Source: Yersinia bercovieri ATCC 43970
GTDB lineage: Bacteria > Pseudomonadota > Gammaproteobacteria > Enterobacterales > Enterobacteriaceae
NCBI RefSeq assembly: GCF_013282745.1
Contig: NZ_CP054044.1
Span: 3,658,001-3,722,000 of the forward strand
Direction: 5' to 3'
Length of the DNA stretch: 64,000 nucleotides
Shown here: piece by piece, positions 41,693 through 51,705 of the stretch
How the letters are laid out: every line of letters begins with the position of its first letter
Position numbering within the stretch: position 1 is the first letter of the stretch
The notes under the pieces: model-generated
Told to the model about the DNA's origin: nothing
Seen by the model: only the letters and a program-made list of their open reading frames with translations
The model's database searches: none
Position numbers and translations under genes: made by a program

Positions 41693-41962
41693 ATGGCTTT
41701 GTTAGACTTTTTTCTGTCCCGCAAAAAACCGACAGCCAATATAGCCAAGGAACGGCTGCAAATTATCGTCGCTGAACGTCGTCGTGGGGACAGTGCGCCC
41801 CACTATTTGCCTGACTTAAAACGCGATATTTTGGCGGTTATTTGTAAATATATCCAGATCGAACCTGAAATGCTGCATGTGCAATTTGAGCAGAAAGGGG
41901 ATGATATTTCGGTGCTTGAACTTAACGTGACATTACCGGAAACGGAAGAAACACCTAAATGA
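41693..41962 (+). CDS. minE: MinE, topological specificity factor
   Basis: MinE stimulates MinD ATPase and drives pole-to-pole oscillation. The 89-aa protein has the N-terminal membrane/MinD-binding segment ([28 protein letters not shown]) and the C-terminal topological specificity domain. It is the last gene of minCDE and is followed by an intrinsic terminator. Confidence 0.97.
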   Translation: MALLDFFLSRKKPTANIAKERLQIIVAERRRGDSAPHYLPDLKRDILAVICKYIQIEPEMLHVQFEQKGDDISVLELNVTLPETEETPK

Positions 41963-41979
41963 TGTCTTCGCAATAACTA

Positions 41980-42010
41980 ACCCCTGTATTCATTTACAGG
42001 GGTGTTTATT
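41980..42010 (+). terminator. minCDE terminator
   Basis: ACCCCTGTA and TACAGGGGT form a 9-bp stem followed by GTTTATTT, beginning 18 bases after the minE stop. Confidence 0.85.
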
Positions 42011-42200
42011 TACAGTGCTAGTTATCTATAGCGGATGGCCATCCTATTGACTGTATATATATCCAGCTACATCGCCGCAATTAAATAGACATCCCCACTA
42101 AAACAAGAAAATTCTTAATCTCTATTTCAGTTGTTCATAAAGCCCTGATGAATTAAAAACTGAAATAACCAGAGTGAAGTCTCCCCCACCCTGAATATCA

Positions 42201-43322
42201 TTAATAGTGCTGTAAAATCTCGGTCAATTCCGTAGATAACAAATCACCACGCCAACCACTTAATAGTTCAGGCTGAGTCTCTGATAATTTCAATTTCCAA
42301 TGCCAACTGAGGAGTTGATTTATTTGACGGCGTGATGCCAGTAATTCGCTACTTAGACCAGAGCGCTCACTGACCGACAGAATTAGCGCTTTAATCTCTT
42401 TAAAAACTCTCTTGTAGCCGGGCTGGTCAATCAGGTTAGCGACCGGTGGCGGCAGTTGCTCTTCAGGTACTGTATTACCCTCAGCGACCAGCGCCAATAA
42501 GGTGCGACCGTGATAGCGAATCTCCTGCCCACTCAGCCCCAAGGAGTCCAGCTCACCTAGCGAAGTGGGCTGATAGCGGGCTACTTGCCAAAGGTTCTCT
42601 TCCCGCACCACGAAGTTCACCGCCAAATCGCGCTCACGTGCCTGACGCAAACGCCATGCGGCCAGTTTCTGTAAACATGCCAACTGACGTCCTCGTAGCT
42701 GCCAGGCATTGGTAATCTCACGATAGGCGAGTTCTGGGTCCAGTGTCTCACTACGACGACGGCACAACAGCTGACACTCATCTTTAGCCGCATCCATCCG
42801 CCCGGCGGCTTCGGTCGCTTCAACTAATTTAGCCGCCAGCGGTAACAGGTAAAACACATCAGCAGCCGCGTAATCACACTGCTTTTCGCTTAATGGCCGG
42901 GCTATCCAATCGGTACGAGATTCACTTTTATCTAACTCAACACCTTCAAACTCATTGACCAACATAGCAAAGCCACAAGATAGCGAACGTCCCGAAAATG
43001 CGGCCAGTACTTGCGTATCAATCATCGGCGTCGGCATTCTGTCGAAGGCATTTAAAAACACCTCAAGATCTTCGCTGCCAGCGTGCAGGTATTTCACGAC
43101 AGCCAGATCTTGCAGTAGCTCGCGGAAGGGTTGCCATTCAGTAATTGGCAAAGGGTCAATCAGTGAAAGTTGTTCACCGTCATACAGTTGAATCAGGCCC
43201 AACTGCGGATAGTAAGTGCGTGTTCTGACAAACTCAGTATCCAGCGCGACATGAGCATGTTTCCGGGCTTGTTCGCAGACCTGCTGCAACGCATCATTGG
43301 TGGTGATCAACTGATAATTCAA
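42201..43322 (-). CDS. rnd: Rnd, ribonuclease D
   Basis: RNase D is a 3'-5' exoribonuclease acting in tRNA 3' maturation. The DEDD exonuclease motif LDTEFVRTRTYYPQ (near residue 29), the Tyr-containing motif III (QCDYAAADVFYLL) and an HRDC domain are present. The start is taken as TTG (LNYQLITTNDAL) because E. coli rnd also starts at UUG, the encoded sequence aligns from this residue, and an AAGAGA ribosome site lies upstream. This gives 373 aa; the longer open frame adds 22 unrelated residues. Confidence 0.93.
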   Translation of the reverse strand: MNYQLITTNDALQQVCEQARKHAHVALDTEFVRTRTYYPQLGLIQLYDGEQLSLIDPLPITEWQPFRELLQDLAVVKYLHAGSEDLEVFLNAFDRMPTPMIDTQVLAAFSGRSLSCGFAMLVNEFEGVELDKSESRTDWIARPLSEKQCDYAAADVFYLLPLAAKLVEATEAAGRMDAAKDECQLLCRRRSETLDPELAYREITNAWQLRGRQLACLQKLAAWRLRQARERDLAVNFVVREENLWQVARYQPTSLGELDSLGLSGQEIRYHGRTLLALVAEGNTVPEEQLPPPVANLIDQPGYKRVFKEIKALILSVSERSGLSSELLASRRQINQLLSWHWKLKLSETQPELLSGWRGDLLSTELTEILQHY

Positions 43323-43388
43323 AACGTCATTCTCTTGGTCGTTATAACCGCCATCTTGCGAGGGGCGGCTATAGTCTATGGCAAACAC

Positions 43389-43416
43389 AACAACGCCGGC
43401 GATGACCGGCGTTGTT
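43389..43416. terminator. hairpin between fadD and rnd
   Basis: AACAACGCCGG and CCGGCGTTGTT form a perfect 11-bp stem with a 6-base loop, 27 bases after the fadD stop and upstream of rnd. The T-run is weak, but the stem is strong enough to attenuate read-through from fadD into rnd. Confidence 0.65.
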
Positions 43417-43442
43417 GATAATGATTGGGTGATACCGTTACG

Positions 43443-45137
43443 CTAAGCTGCGTCTTGATCGCCAGCCTTATTGGTAACAAGTTCATCACGCAATTCCCTA
43501 CGCAAAATTTTGCCGACATTCGATTTCGGCAATTCGTCACGGAACTCGACTATTTTCGGTACTTTATACCCTGTAAGGTAGCGGCGGCAATGGGTTAGCA
43601 GCTCTTCCTGTGTCAACGTGGCATCTTTTTTCACGATGAACACTTTTACCGCCTCACCAGCAACCCCATTAGGCACCCCAATGACGGCAGATTCGAGTAC
43701 TTTCGGATGTAACGCGACCACATCTTCAATCTCATTGGGGTAGACATTAAATCCTGACACCAGAATCATATCTTTTTTACGATCAACAATGCGCAAAAAG
43801 CCTTGTTCATCAAGAGTCGCGATATCACCTGTTGCCAACCAGCCCTCCTTTAGCACTTCATCCGTGGCTTCTGGCCGTTGCCAATAGCCTAACATAACTT
43901 GTGGGCCACGCACCCATAGTTCACCCGGCTCGCCAAATGCCACATCATGGCCCTCATCATCTACCAGCCGAACATCCGTTGACGGCACCGGTAGGCCAAT
44001 GCTGCCGCTGTAATGTTTCAAGTCATAAGGGTTACCGGTCACTAACGGTGAACACTCAGTCAGACCATAGCCCTCCAGCAAGTGTTTACCGGTGAGTTTT
44101 TCCCAACGTTCAGCCACCGCCTGCTGTACCGGCATTCCCCCGCCGACCGACAACCTCAGCGTAGAGAAATCCAACTTAGCGAACTCTTCGTTATTTAACA
44201 AAGCATTAAATAATGTATTCACCCCAGTCATCGCCGTGAATGGGTAATGACTTAGCTCTTTAACCATGCCGGGAATATCGCGCGGGTTGGTGATCAATAA
44301 GCTGCGCCCACCCAACTCAATAAACAGCAGGCAGTTCATGGTTAAAGCAAAGATGTGATAGAGCGGCAGCGCGGTGACCACCAATTCATGCCCGGGTTGC
44401 AGCAGTGGCGCATAGGCAGCTTTCGCCTGTTCCAGGTTCGACTGCATATTACGGTGGGTCAACATCGCCCCTTTCGCCACCCCCGTCGTGCCGCCGGTAT
44501 ACTGCAAGAAAGCCATATCCGTATTAATCACATCCGGCTTAACATATTGCAGACGGCGACCTTTTTGCAGCGCAGTGCGGAACGAAATGGCATCAGGTAG
44601 ATAGTATTTCGGCACCAGCCGCTTGATGTATTTCACCACGAAATTCACCAACGTCCCTTTAGCTGCCGACAGTTGATCCCCCATGCGGGTTAAAATGACG
44701 TGTTTAACCTGCGTTTTAAAGACCACTTTTTCCAACGTGTGGGCAAAGTTGGAAACAATAACGATCGCCGCAGCGCCGCTATCGTTAAGCTGATGCTCCA
44801 ACTCTCTTGGGGTGTATAGCGGGTTAACATTCACCACCACCATACCTGCACGTAGAATGCCAAACAAAGCGATAGGATATTGCAGCAGATTGGGCATCAT
44901 TAATGCGACACGGTCACCTTTTTGCAGCCCCAAACCTTGCTGCAAATAAGCGGCGAAAGCACGACTACGCTCTTCCAGCTTACGGAAAGTCATCACCTCG
45001 CCCATATTGATAAACGCGGGTTGATCCGCATAACGCAATGCCGCGTTCTCAAACATTTCCACCAAAGAAGAGTAGCGATCCGGGTCTATCTCTGCGGGGA
45101 CATCTGCCGGATAACGCTTTAGCCATACTTTTTCCAA
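43443..45137 (-). CDS. fadD: FadD, long-chain fatty acyl-CoA synthetase
   Basis: FadD activates imported long-chain fatty acids with ATP and CoA at the inner membrane. The ANL motifs [21 protein letters not shown] and [17 protein letters not shown] are intact. A TTG start ([14 protein letters not shown]) is chosen because AGGAG lies about 7 bases before it and the encoded sequence begins where E. coli FadD does, giving 564 aa. The longer open frame (15 extra residues) lacks homology. A FadR-type operator lies upstream. Confidence 0.95.
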   Translation of the reverse strand: MEKVWLKRYPADVPAEIDPDRYSSLVEMFENAALRYADQPAFINMGEVMTFRKLEERSRAFAAYLQQGLGLQKGDRVALMMPNLLQYPIALFGILRAGMVVVNVNPLYTPRELEHQLNDSGAAAIVIVSNFAHTLEKVVFKTQVKHVILTRMGDQLSAAKGTLVNFVVKYIKRLVPKYYLPDAISFRTALQKGRRLQYVKPDVINTDMAFLQYTGGTTGVAKGAMLTHRNMQSNLEQAKAAYAPLLQPGHELVVTALPLYHIFALTMNCLLFIELGGRSLLITNPRDIPGMVKELSHYPFTAMTGVNTLFNALLNNEEFAKLDFSTLRLSVGGGMPVQQAVAERWEKLTGKHLLEGYGLTECSPLVTGNPYDLKHYSGSIGLPVPSTDVRLVDDEGHDVAFGEPGELWVRGPQVMLGYWQRPEATDEVLKEGWLATGDIATLDEQGFLRIVDRKKDMILVSGFNVYPNEIEDVVALHPKVLESAVIGVPNGVAGEAVKVFIVKKDATLTQEELLTHCRRYLTGYKVPKIVEFRDELPKSNVGKILRRELRDELVTNKAGDQDAA

Positions 45138-45210
45138 GGTAGCGCTCCTGAAATTGTTATTGGTCACGAAGAAAAGACGCAAATTTACACCAGAACTTTA
45201 ACAATATTTT

Positions 45211-45227
45211 AACTCAGCGTACCAGTT
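45211..45227 (-). promoter_or_regulatory. FadR operator upstream of fadD
   Basis: Read on the minus strand, AACTGGTACGCTGAGTT closely resembles the FadR site of E. coli fadD as I remember it (AGCTGGTATGATGAGTT). It lies 74-90 bases upstream of the TTG start. Repression by FadR released by acyl-CoA is inferred. Confidence 0.65.
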
Positions 45228-45421
45228 TGCTTTTAAACAATTTTAAGGTTGGGAGATACATCACTATTTTCTGATATCGAGATCCCATAAATAGTCAAGG
45301 CGGCCAATGCCGCCCGAAAAAACACAACAAAATCAGAATGTTATCATTTTATGATAGTGTTAAATATGGTAACCATTTGATTATATAATCTTTTATAGAT
45401 TAATCGCGGTAAAACAGACAT

Positions 45422-45447
45422 AAAAAAGGCGCTAAATTTAGCGCCTT
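45422..45447 (-). terminator. yeaY terminator
   Basis: On the minus strand, AAGGCGCTAA and TTAGCGCCTT form a perfect palindromic stem followed by a T-run, 37 bases beyond the yeaY stop. Confidence 0.85.
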
Positions 45448-45483
45448 CTCTCATGATGTGCCTACTTATAATACTGCAACAGC

Positions 45484-46086
45484 TTACTCAGTGACGATCG
45501 TTTGTACCGGCACTGGCCCTGGGCCATACCAACCCCATCCCGGCCCCCACATTTCAGGGTGCCGATAGCCCCATGGCCCCATCGTTGGTGGCAACATCAC
45601 TTGCTGTTCAAGATGCCAGCGCTTATAGCCCGTGGCATTCATCACCACGAAATTATATGGCGTCATACCAATTTTACCGGCTTCAACTCCGGTGATAGGC
45701 CCGACGACGGTGACAAGATGCCCACGGAAATCCGCTGGCTCAAGGAAACCATTCACATAGGCAATAATCCGCCCCTGTGAGGGTTCACCTAATATAGGTC
45801 TGGCACCGGAATCCAATGGAACAGTGGCAATCTCAAGCCGGGTGCGATGTGGTTCATTGACCACACTAACCACTGTACCGCCGAAACGCGCCTCCTGACC
45901 GATAAATGCCTGCGGTGCGGTTCTGACCAAATTGAGATTTTGCTGCGGCGTTGCTGTCGTGCCCTGAATCGCCGGTGGGATCGTCACGCAACCAGAAAGT
46001 AACAACACACCCAAACCCAGCCAACCCAACATCCATTTACGGTTTTTATGTTTTGTCGATTGAGCTACTGACGTTTTAATCGTCAT
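45484..46086 (-). CDS. yeaY: YeaY, Slp-family outer-membrane lipoprotein
   Basis: This 200-aa lipoprotein has the lipobox LLSGC (Cys at about 33) after a basic N-region. The Slp-family core [33 protein letters not shown] is followed by an unusually Trp/Gly/Pro-rich tail ([13 protein letters not shown]). AAGGAG lies about 10 bases before the ATG. The function is unknown; the E. coli gene is a sigma-E target. The order fadD-yeaY-tsaB-yoaA is conserved. Confidence 0.9.
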   Translation of the reverse strand: MTIKTSVAQSTKHKNRKWMLGWLGLGVLLLSGCVTIPPAIQGTTATPQQNLNLVRTAPQAFIGQEARFGGTVVSVVNEPHRTRLEIATVPLDSGARPILGEPSQGRIIAYVNGFLEPADFRGHLVTVVGPITGVEAGKIGMTPYNFVVMNATGYKRWHLEQQVMLPPTMGPWGYRHPEMWGPGWGWYGPGPVPVQTIVTE

Positions 46087-46275
46087 AGTCTGTTACTCCT
46101 TATTATCATTAGTTGTCCTAATATTTTAGACTCTAATTTGAATAACAAGTTTCTATACCCTCCATCTTTCACATTACAGCGGCGTTAGCGGCGCTAACTT
46201 CCCTAAATTTCTGACTGATGTAAGCTCATCGGGATTGCCGCCTTTCTGTATTGTGAAATCTATTGGGTACTTTTT

Positions 46276-46974
46276 CTAACGGCCCGGCAGTTTCTTCCAG
46301 GTAACTTCGTTGCGCAGATAGACCGGCTCGGCATTTTCCACACTGACAGCTTGCCCGTTCGCCCACAATGAGAGCGCCAAAGGCAGCATATCTTCGGCTT
46401 GCGGCAACAGCATTTGGCCGTCAGTAAGTTGCACATTGCTGCCGCTAATCAGTTCAGGATAAGTTTGCCAGCCAGTGCCGACCGTGGCCCAACGACCACT
46501 CAGCATTTGAGAGCGTGCCAACGTTTGATCCGGTGTCATCACCGCTTCAGTCGCTTCACCCAGCCAATCCCCGGCGGCATTTCGCTCAAACTCACCCCAA
46601 TAGACTTCGCCCATGCGGGCATCTATCGCGGCCAATACTCGCGACGCCGCCGTCAGACGAAATGCGCCCTGGGCCATGGTTTGTAGTGTGGAGACACCAA
46701 TCATCGGCAAGTCAGCACCCAGTGCCAGCCCTTGAGCAATACCGATACCAATACGCACCCCCGTAAAACTACCGGGGCCTCGGCCAAAGGCCAATGCATC
46801 AAGCTGCCCTAGTGATAAGCCCGATTCAGCCAACACTTGCTGCACCAGCGGTAAAATACGTTGGGTGTGTTCCCGTGGGCAAAGCTCAAACAGTGCCTGG
46901 ACTTCGCCGTTATTCCAGAGTGCGACAGAACAAGCTTCTGTTGCGGTATCGATCGCTAAAATTCGCGTGGACAT
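46276..46974 (-). CDS. tsaB: TsaB, tRNA t6A biosynthesis protein
   Basis: TsaB works with TsaC, TsaD and TsaE to install threonylcarbamoyl on A37 of ANN-decoding tRNAs. The 232-aa protein is an ASKHA-fold paralog of TsaD lacking its metal site; [16 protein letters not shown] at the N-terminus and [24 protein letters not shown] are typical. It follows yoaA on the same strand. Confidence 0.95.
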   Translation of the reverse strand: MSTRILAIDTATEACSVALWNNGEVQALFELCPREHTQRILPLVQQVLAESGLSLGQLDALAFGRGPGSFTGVRIGIGIAQGLALGADLPMIGVSTLQTMAQGAFRLTAASRVLAAIDARMGEVYWGEFERNAAGDWLGEATEAVMTPDQTLARSQMLSGRWATVGTGWQTYPELISGSNVQLTDGQMLLPQAEDMLPLALSLWANGQAVSVENAEPVYLRNEVTWKKLPGR

Positions 46975-47048
46975 GCCAACCTCGGCAGGAAAAGAGTATC
47001 AATTCAATACAGGGCGCGCATGATAGCACACCCCTGCTCGTTTTTCTT

Positions 47049-48952
47049 TTAATCGCGTTGCTTGAGAAAAGCGATAGCTTTCGCCAATGAGCGGGTGCGG
47101 GGGGCTGGTGGCAGGCTATTAAGGAACATAGCGCCATAAGGGCGCATCACCAACCGATTATCACAGATAACCAGCACACCGCGATCATCAATGTCACGAA
47201 TCAATCGCCCCACGCCCTGCTTCAACGTGATAACAGCATCGGGCAATTGCACATCATTGAAGGGGTCCCCCCACGCAGACGGCAATCCTCAATCCGTGCT
47301 TTCAGTAACGGATCATCCGGTGAGGTGAATGGCAGTTTGTCGATGATAACGCAAGATAATGCATCGCCGCGAACATCCACCCCTTCCCAAAAACTGCTGG
47401 TCGCGACAAGCAGCGCATTACCCGCCGCCACAAACTGCGCCAGTAGCTGCCCTTTGCTGGTTTCACCTTGCACCAAAACCGGCAATGTCATGCTGGCGCG
47501 AAACTCCTCCGCCAATCCGCGCATCATCTGGTGCGAGGTGCAGAGGAAGAAACAGCGCCCTTTATTGGCATCAATTAAGGGTTTTAGCATCACCGCCAGT
47601 TTGCGGGCCGCCCCCGGCTCATTGGCAGAGGGCAGATTACGCGGCACACAGAGCAAAGCTTGATTAGCATAATCAAACGGGCTGGGCAACAGCAAGGTTC
47701 TGGCGTTGGTCAGCCCTAGCCGAGCAGTAAAATGGGATAATTGGTCGTTAACCGATAGCGTGGCGGAGGTGAAAATCCAAGTTCCCGGCTTCTCTTCAAT
47801 CAACTCACGGAAGCGATCGGAGACCGAAAGTGGTGTCAGCGCCAAAATAAAGTGGCGGGAATTGCACTCATACCAGTAGCTGTAACCGGGTGTGGTGACC
47901 TCTTTTAAGCGCTTTAGGCGGTTACGATAGACAGTAGCGCGCTCAAAGGCGGCATCTAACATGGCTGAGCGCCCTAGCGACAGTTTCATCACGTCATAAC
48001 ATAGCTCTAGCGCATCATCGAGTAACAACAGCGCCCGCTGAATCGCAGGCTGCTCCATCACGTCACGTAAATTGCCGCGATAACCCGGATCACCCAGAAC
48101 CAGGCGGAAATCTTGCGTGCTTTGCGATAGGCGATCAGCACTTTTCTGCAATTGCGCCGAGTCCCGCACTTCGGTGCGATAAGCAATAATGATATCTTTC
48201 GCCAGATCCATCAGCTGTCTGCTGGTGAGCTGCTGGCCGAAATATTGGCTGGCAATATCTGGAATCTGATGGGCTTCATCGAAGATCATGACATCGGCGG
48301 TGGGGATCAATTCAGCAAAACCGCTCTCTTTGACCACCATATCAGCCAGAAACAGATGATGGTTAACCACCACCACATCCGCATCCATCGCCTTGCGGCG
48401 AGCTTTCACCACAAAACACTCTTGGTACAACGGGCAATCACTGCCCAGACAGTTATCATTGGTACTGGTCACCAGCGGCCAGACAAAACTGTCCTCAGCG
48501 ACCTGACCACAAGTGCTGATATCGCCATCAATCGTCTCCGCTGACCAGCCGCGCAGGCGAACCAGATCGACCAGTGTTTCACCCGCCAACTCGCCCCCCG
48601 CCAATGATTGCTGCTCAAGGCGCTCCAGACAGAGGTAGTTGGAACGCCCTTTAAGCAAGGCCAATTTCCCTTTATATTTCAAGGCGGTTGCCACGGTGGG
48701 CAGATCGCGGGAATAGAGCTGGTCTTGTAACGCTTTGGAGCCGGTGGAGATGATCACTTTGCAATCAGCCCGCAGTGCCGGTGCCAAATAGGCAAATGTT
48801 TTGCCAGTACCCGTGCCCGCCTCAACCACCAATTGCTGTTTGCCATCAATGGATTCACTGATGGCCGCAGCCATCTGGCGCTGGGACTCTCGGGGATTAA
48901 AACCTGTAATGGCCTGCGCCAGTGCGCTATCTGTTGCAAAATCGTCTATCAC
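47049..48952 (-). pseudogene. yoaA: YoaA, XPD-like Fe-S DNA helicase, frameshifted near the 3' end
   Basis: YoaA is a DinG/XPD-type helicase that pairs with HolC (chi) at blocked forks. Walker A EAGTGTGKT, the four Fe-S cysteines (CGQ...CLGSDCPLYQEC) and the DEAH box are intact. Near codon 560 the coding strand has CGT followed by six G and ACCCC, where homologues need seven G to encode RGGDPF. The frame then runs into a stop at 47222. The lost segment continues in another frame (DPFNDVQLPDAVITL...), ending at 47049, and contains motif VI QGVGRLIRD. Restoring one G gives 634 aa, like E. coli. This is a true mutation, slippage or an assembly error. Confidence 0.85.
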
Positions 48953-49081
48953 ACTGTCTCTTCCGGGCGAAATCAGCGGTGATTATGCCAAGCCTATCGC
49001 CCCGCGACTACACATTCTCACCATTAGCTATGCTACCCTTATGCCAATAACTGACATTAAGATTCACATAAGGGAGTGAAA

Positions 49082-49426
49082 ATGAGTATTGAGCGAATTA
49101 ATCCAGCAAAACGTTGGTCCGATGCGGTGATTCACAACGACACCATTTACTACACCAGTGTGCCGGAAAATCTGGATGCCGACGCCACCGCGCAGACCGC
49201 TAACACGCTGGCGGCGATTGATATCATGCTGAATCAGCTCGGTTCAGATAAAAGCCGTATTCTGGATGCCACCATCTTTTTGGCTGATAAAGCTGATTTC
49301 GCGGCGATGAATGCGGCGTGGGATGCCTGGGTGGTCGACGGCCATGCGCCTGTGCGCTGTACTGTCGAATCCAAGTTGATGAATCCGAAGTATAAAGTTG
49401 AGATCAAAATTATTGCGGCAATCTAG
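49082..49426 (+). CDS. yoaB: YoaB, RidA/YjgF-family protein
   Basis: This 114-aa protein of the Rid superfamily may deaminate reactive enamine/imine intermediates, though YoaB-type members lack a settled substrate. The start MSIERINPAKRW follows GGGAGTGAAA; a GTG two codons earlier is less likely. The conserved Arg lies in APVRCTVES near the C-terminus. It is divergent from yoaA. Confidence 0.92.
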   Translation: MSIERINPAKRWSDAVIHNDTIYYTSVPENLDADATAQTANTLAAIDIMLNQLGSDKSRILDATIFLADKADFAAMNAAWDAWVVDGHAPVRCTVESKLMNPKYKVEIKIIAAI

Positions 49427-49462
49427 TTTACTGCGCGTTACGAGCAGGTATCAATACAGATT

Positions 49463-49587
49463 ATACCCAAAGTAATTGGCGTTGCAGGTAGGCAGCCAGC
49501 AAGCGAATCCCGATGAGCTTACACAAGTAAGTGATTCGGGTTCGTGCGCGCAGCGAACACCCCTGCAACTTCAAGTACGACGGGTAT
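49463..49587 (+). repeat. full-length ERIC element
   Basis: The element begins ATACCCAAAGTAATTGG and ends TGCAACTTCAAGTACGACGGGTAT, and its centre is GAGCTTACACAAGTAAGTGA. These match the ends and core of the 127-bp enterobacterial repetitive intergenic consensus. It lies between the convergent yoaB and mdtI genes and ends one base before the mdtI stop codon. It can fold into a long hairpin in either transcript. Confidence 0.93.
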
Positions 49588-49588
49588 A

Positions 49589-49918
49589 TTAGGACAACTT
49601 AATCATCACCATCCCAGCCAGCAGCAAAATAAGACCAATCCATCCCTTATAGTTCAGGCGCTGGTTAAATAAAATCCAGCCGGCCGCCACAGTTGCCGCA
49701 ATACCAAAGCCGCCCCACAAAGCATAAGCCACTGATAATTCTATGCCTTTAACCGCCTGCGCCAAGGCGCTAAATGCCCCTAACACCGACAGCAATGATA
49801 AGATGCCCAACCATACACGGCGAAAACCATCTGACATCTTCAGCAAGATATTGGCGATGATCTCCAAAATGACCGCCAGAATCAGAAAGGCAATATGATA
49901 AAACTCAAGCTGTTGCAT
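49589..49918 (-). CDS. mdtI: MdtI, spermidine exporter subunit (SMR family)
   Basis: MdtI and MdtJ form an SMR heterodimer that exports spermidine. The start [14 protein letters not shown] gives 109 aa, the E. coli length. Four transmembrane helices are visible, with the conserved Glu in [16 protein letters not shown] and the SMR block [15 protein letters not shown]. It overlaps the end of mdtJ by 14 bases. Confidence 0.93.
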   Translation of the reverse strand: MQQLEFYHIAFLILAVILEIIANILLKMSDGFRRVWLGILSLLSVLGAFSALAQAVKGIELSVAYALWGGFGIAATVAAGWILFNQRLNYKGWIGLILLLAGMVMIKLS

Positions 49919-50282
49919 GGTGCTCACCTGCATTCCTGCTCTGGTTACCCGGCTTCTTCGGTTTACGGGTTCCTGATTTCACTAACATAATCCCTGCCAC
50001 CAAGGTTGCTAAGCCCGCTATTTTCAGCACGGATAGACTTTCATCAAACCACAACACACTAAAAATAGTGATAATCAGAATGCCAATCCCTTCCCACAAG
50101 GCATACGCCACCCCCAGCGCCACTTTTTTAACCGCCAGAGCCAGCAAAATATAGGAGCCGGTTATCATAAAATACATCACGATATGCCCGGTCATCTCAC
50201 CGCTGACACTGGCGTACTTCATTGATAAAGTGCCAATGATCTCAGCAACAATAGCTAACCCCAAAAATATCCAATAAATCAT
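49905..50282 (-). CDS. mdtJ: MdtJ, spermidine exporter subunit (SMR family)
   Basis: The start [17 protein letters not shown], preceded by AGGAGAAGAAAG, gives 125 aa. Four membrane helices, the conserved Glu in helix 1 and the motif [20 protein letters not shown] are present, and a basic tail follows ([10 protein letters not shown]). It is first in mdtJI, as in E. coli. The ORF is open eight codons further upstream without homology. Confidence 0.92.
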   Translation of the reverse strand: MIYWIFLGLAIVAEIIGTLSMKYASVSGEMTGHIVMYFMITGSYILLALAVKKVALGVAYALWEGIGILIITIFSVLWFDESLSVLKIAGLATLVAGIMLVKSGTRKPKKPGNQSRNAGEHHATA

Positions 50283-50753
50283 CTTTCTTCTCCTAACACG
50301 CATCAACGCACGCTAAGGTCTATTTATTACGGTTATCCTCACTTGGCACCCTATTTACAAGGCATAGGTGTGCGCAGGCCGTAAGAAATAGAAACTCACT
50401 TGGCGTATAATTTTTTTCGAAAATTGACTTAAAACGGAAGAGGAGAGACGCTACAGCTCGCTGCACCAGTGATGCTCACTGGCCAGAATGGCAGACAGGA
50501 AGAGTTGACAGGTAGAAGGTTTGAAAGTAATTCCATTAATTTTCATCATAATATATCTATTTTTTTTAGCCACACCTGCCTTAGCCACCTACTTGTTAGC
50601 CAAACCTAGTGCGATACGCCTAAAATCCTCATCAAATTGGAATAATTAACTAGTGCAGTTTTACCACAGCCAATTTTATAAAGCAAACCATCAATTTAGC
50701 AAATAGTTTAAAAAAAGAGATTTAAAAATAATAAGTTAGTGATTTCAAAAAAA
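50283..50753. other. mdtJ upstream region, no gene seen
   Basis: About 470 AT-rich bases lie between the mdtJ start and the eda terminator. A local palindrome AATTTTTTTCGAAAATT occurs near 50409-50425. Short CACCTGCCTTAGCCACCTA-type near-repeats occur near 50572. No ORF, sRNA or mobile element was recognised. Confidence 0.4.
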
Positions 50754-50780
50754 CAAAACCCCTGCATGACAGGGGTTTTG
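50754..50780. terminator. eda terminator (bidirectional hairpin)
   Basis: CAAAACCCCTG and CAGGGGTTTTG form a perfect 11-bp stem around CATGA. Flanking A-runs and T-runs allow termination in both directions. It lies 53 bases beyond the eda stop. Confidence 0.85.
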
Positions 50781-50832
50781 TTTTTAGCACGAATGCTGGG
50801 ATTCTCCCGTCAGTTCAGGGAGTTAGAACAAC

Positions 50833-51474
50833 TTATGCAGTCGCACCCGCAACAGCTTGTTTCGCTAATTCTGTAATGCGCGCATAGTCACCTTTTTCCA
50901 GCGCATCCACCGGAACCAACCATGAACCGCCAATACACAGCACGCTCTTCAGCGCCAGATAATCGCGGTAGTTATTAGGTGTAATCCCACCCGTTGGGCA
51001 GAAACGCACTTGTGAGAATGGGCCGCCGATGGCTTGCAGTGCTTTAACACCGCCGTTGGCTTCAGCTGGGAAGAATTTAAACTCACGCAGGCCATAGCTC
51101 ATGCCCAACATCAGCTCTGAAACAGTGCTGATCCCAGGAATCAGTGGGATAGAGCCTTTCGTTGCCGCTTTAAGTAGTTCATCCGTCAGCCCAGGGCTGA
51201 TAGCAAACTGTGCACCCGCCTCCACTACGTCAGCCAATTGCTGCGGATTAAGCACGGTGCCGGCACCCACAATCGCCTCAGGCACTTCTTTGGCAATGGC
51301 GCGGATCGCCTCAACAGCACAAGGGGTGCGCAACGTCACTTCCAGTACCCGAACGCCGCCTGCCACCAAGGCTTTTGCCAAGGGTACTGCTTGCTCGAGC
51401 TGGGTAATCACAATCACCGGGACAACGGGGCCTGCGGTCATGATCTGTTCTGCGCTCGTTTTCCAGCTTTTCAT
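50833..51474 (-). CDS. eda: Eda, KDPG / KHG aldolase
   Basis: Eda cleaves 2-keto-3-deoxy-6-phosphogluconate to pyruvate and glyceraldehyde 3-phosphate in the Entner-Doudoroff and hexuronate pathways. The 213-aa length equals that of E. coli. The Schiff-base Lys lies in [13 protein letters not shown], with the catalytic Glu in [11 protein letters not shown]. It follows zwf on the same strand with 231 bases between and no edd. Confidence 0.95.
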   Translation of the reverse strand: MKSWKTSAEQIMTAGPVVPVIVITQLEQAVPLAKALVAGGVRVLEVTLRTPCAVEAIRAIAKEVPEAIVGAGTVLNPQQLADVVEAGAQFAISPGLTDELLKAATKGSIPLIPGISTVSELMLGMSYGLREFKFFPAEANGGVKALQAIGGPFSQVRFCPTGGITPNNYRDYLALKSVLCIGGSWLVPVDALEKGDYARITELAKQAVAGATA

Positions 51475-51533
51475 CAGTTGTTATCTCCACTTATGCCGAT
51501 TGGCATGTACTCACCCGAAGGTGTCAGTTGAAA

Positions 51534-51575
51534 TATGGCAGGCAGAGCTCCTACAGATGCTCTCCGCCTGCCATA
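51534..51575. repeat. long hairpin in the zwf-eda gap
   Basis: TATGGCAGGCAGAGC and its near-complement GCTCTCCGCCTGCCATA form a 15-bp stem with a 2-base bulge. On the minus strand it is followed only by a weak ATTT, so it may attenuate or stabilise the transcript between zwf and eda. Confidence 0.55.
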
Positions 51576-51705
51576 AAGAATCAGAATGCGAGCCAGCTAA
51601 CGGCTCTTTATTATTGCGCGGGCCTCCTGCCCCTAGCTGCCCGCCTGCATCCCTGACGGTGGCACACCAGCAAAATCTCATCTGCTGATGTGTTGAGTCA
51701 TCAAC

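Noticed and set aside
51475..51705. decayed edd gene between zwf and eda
   Set aside because: Only 231 bases, with a hairpin and no recognisable dehydratase fragments.
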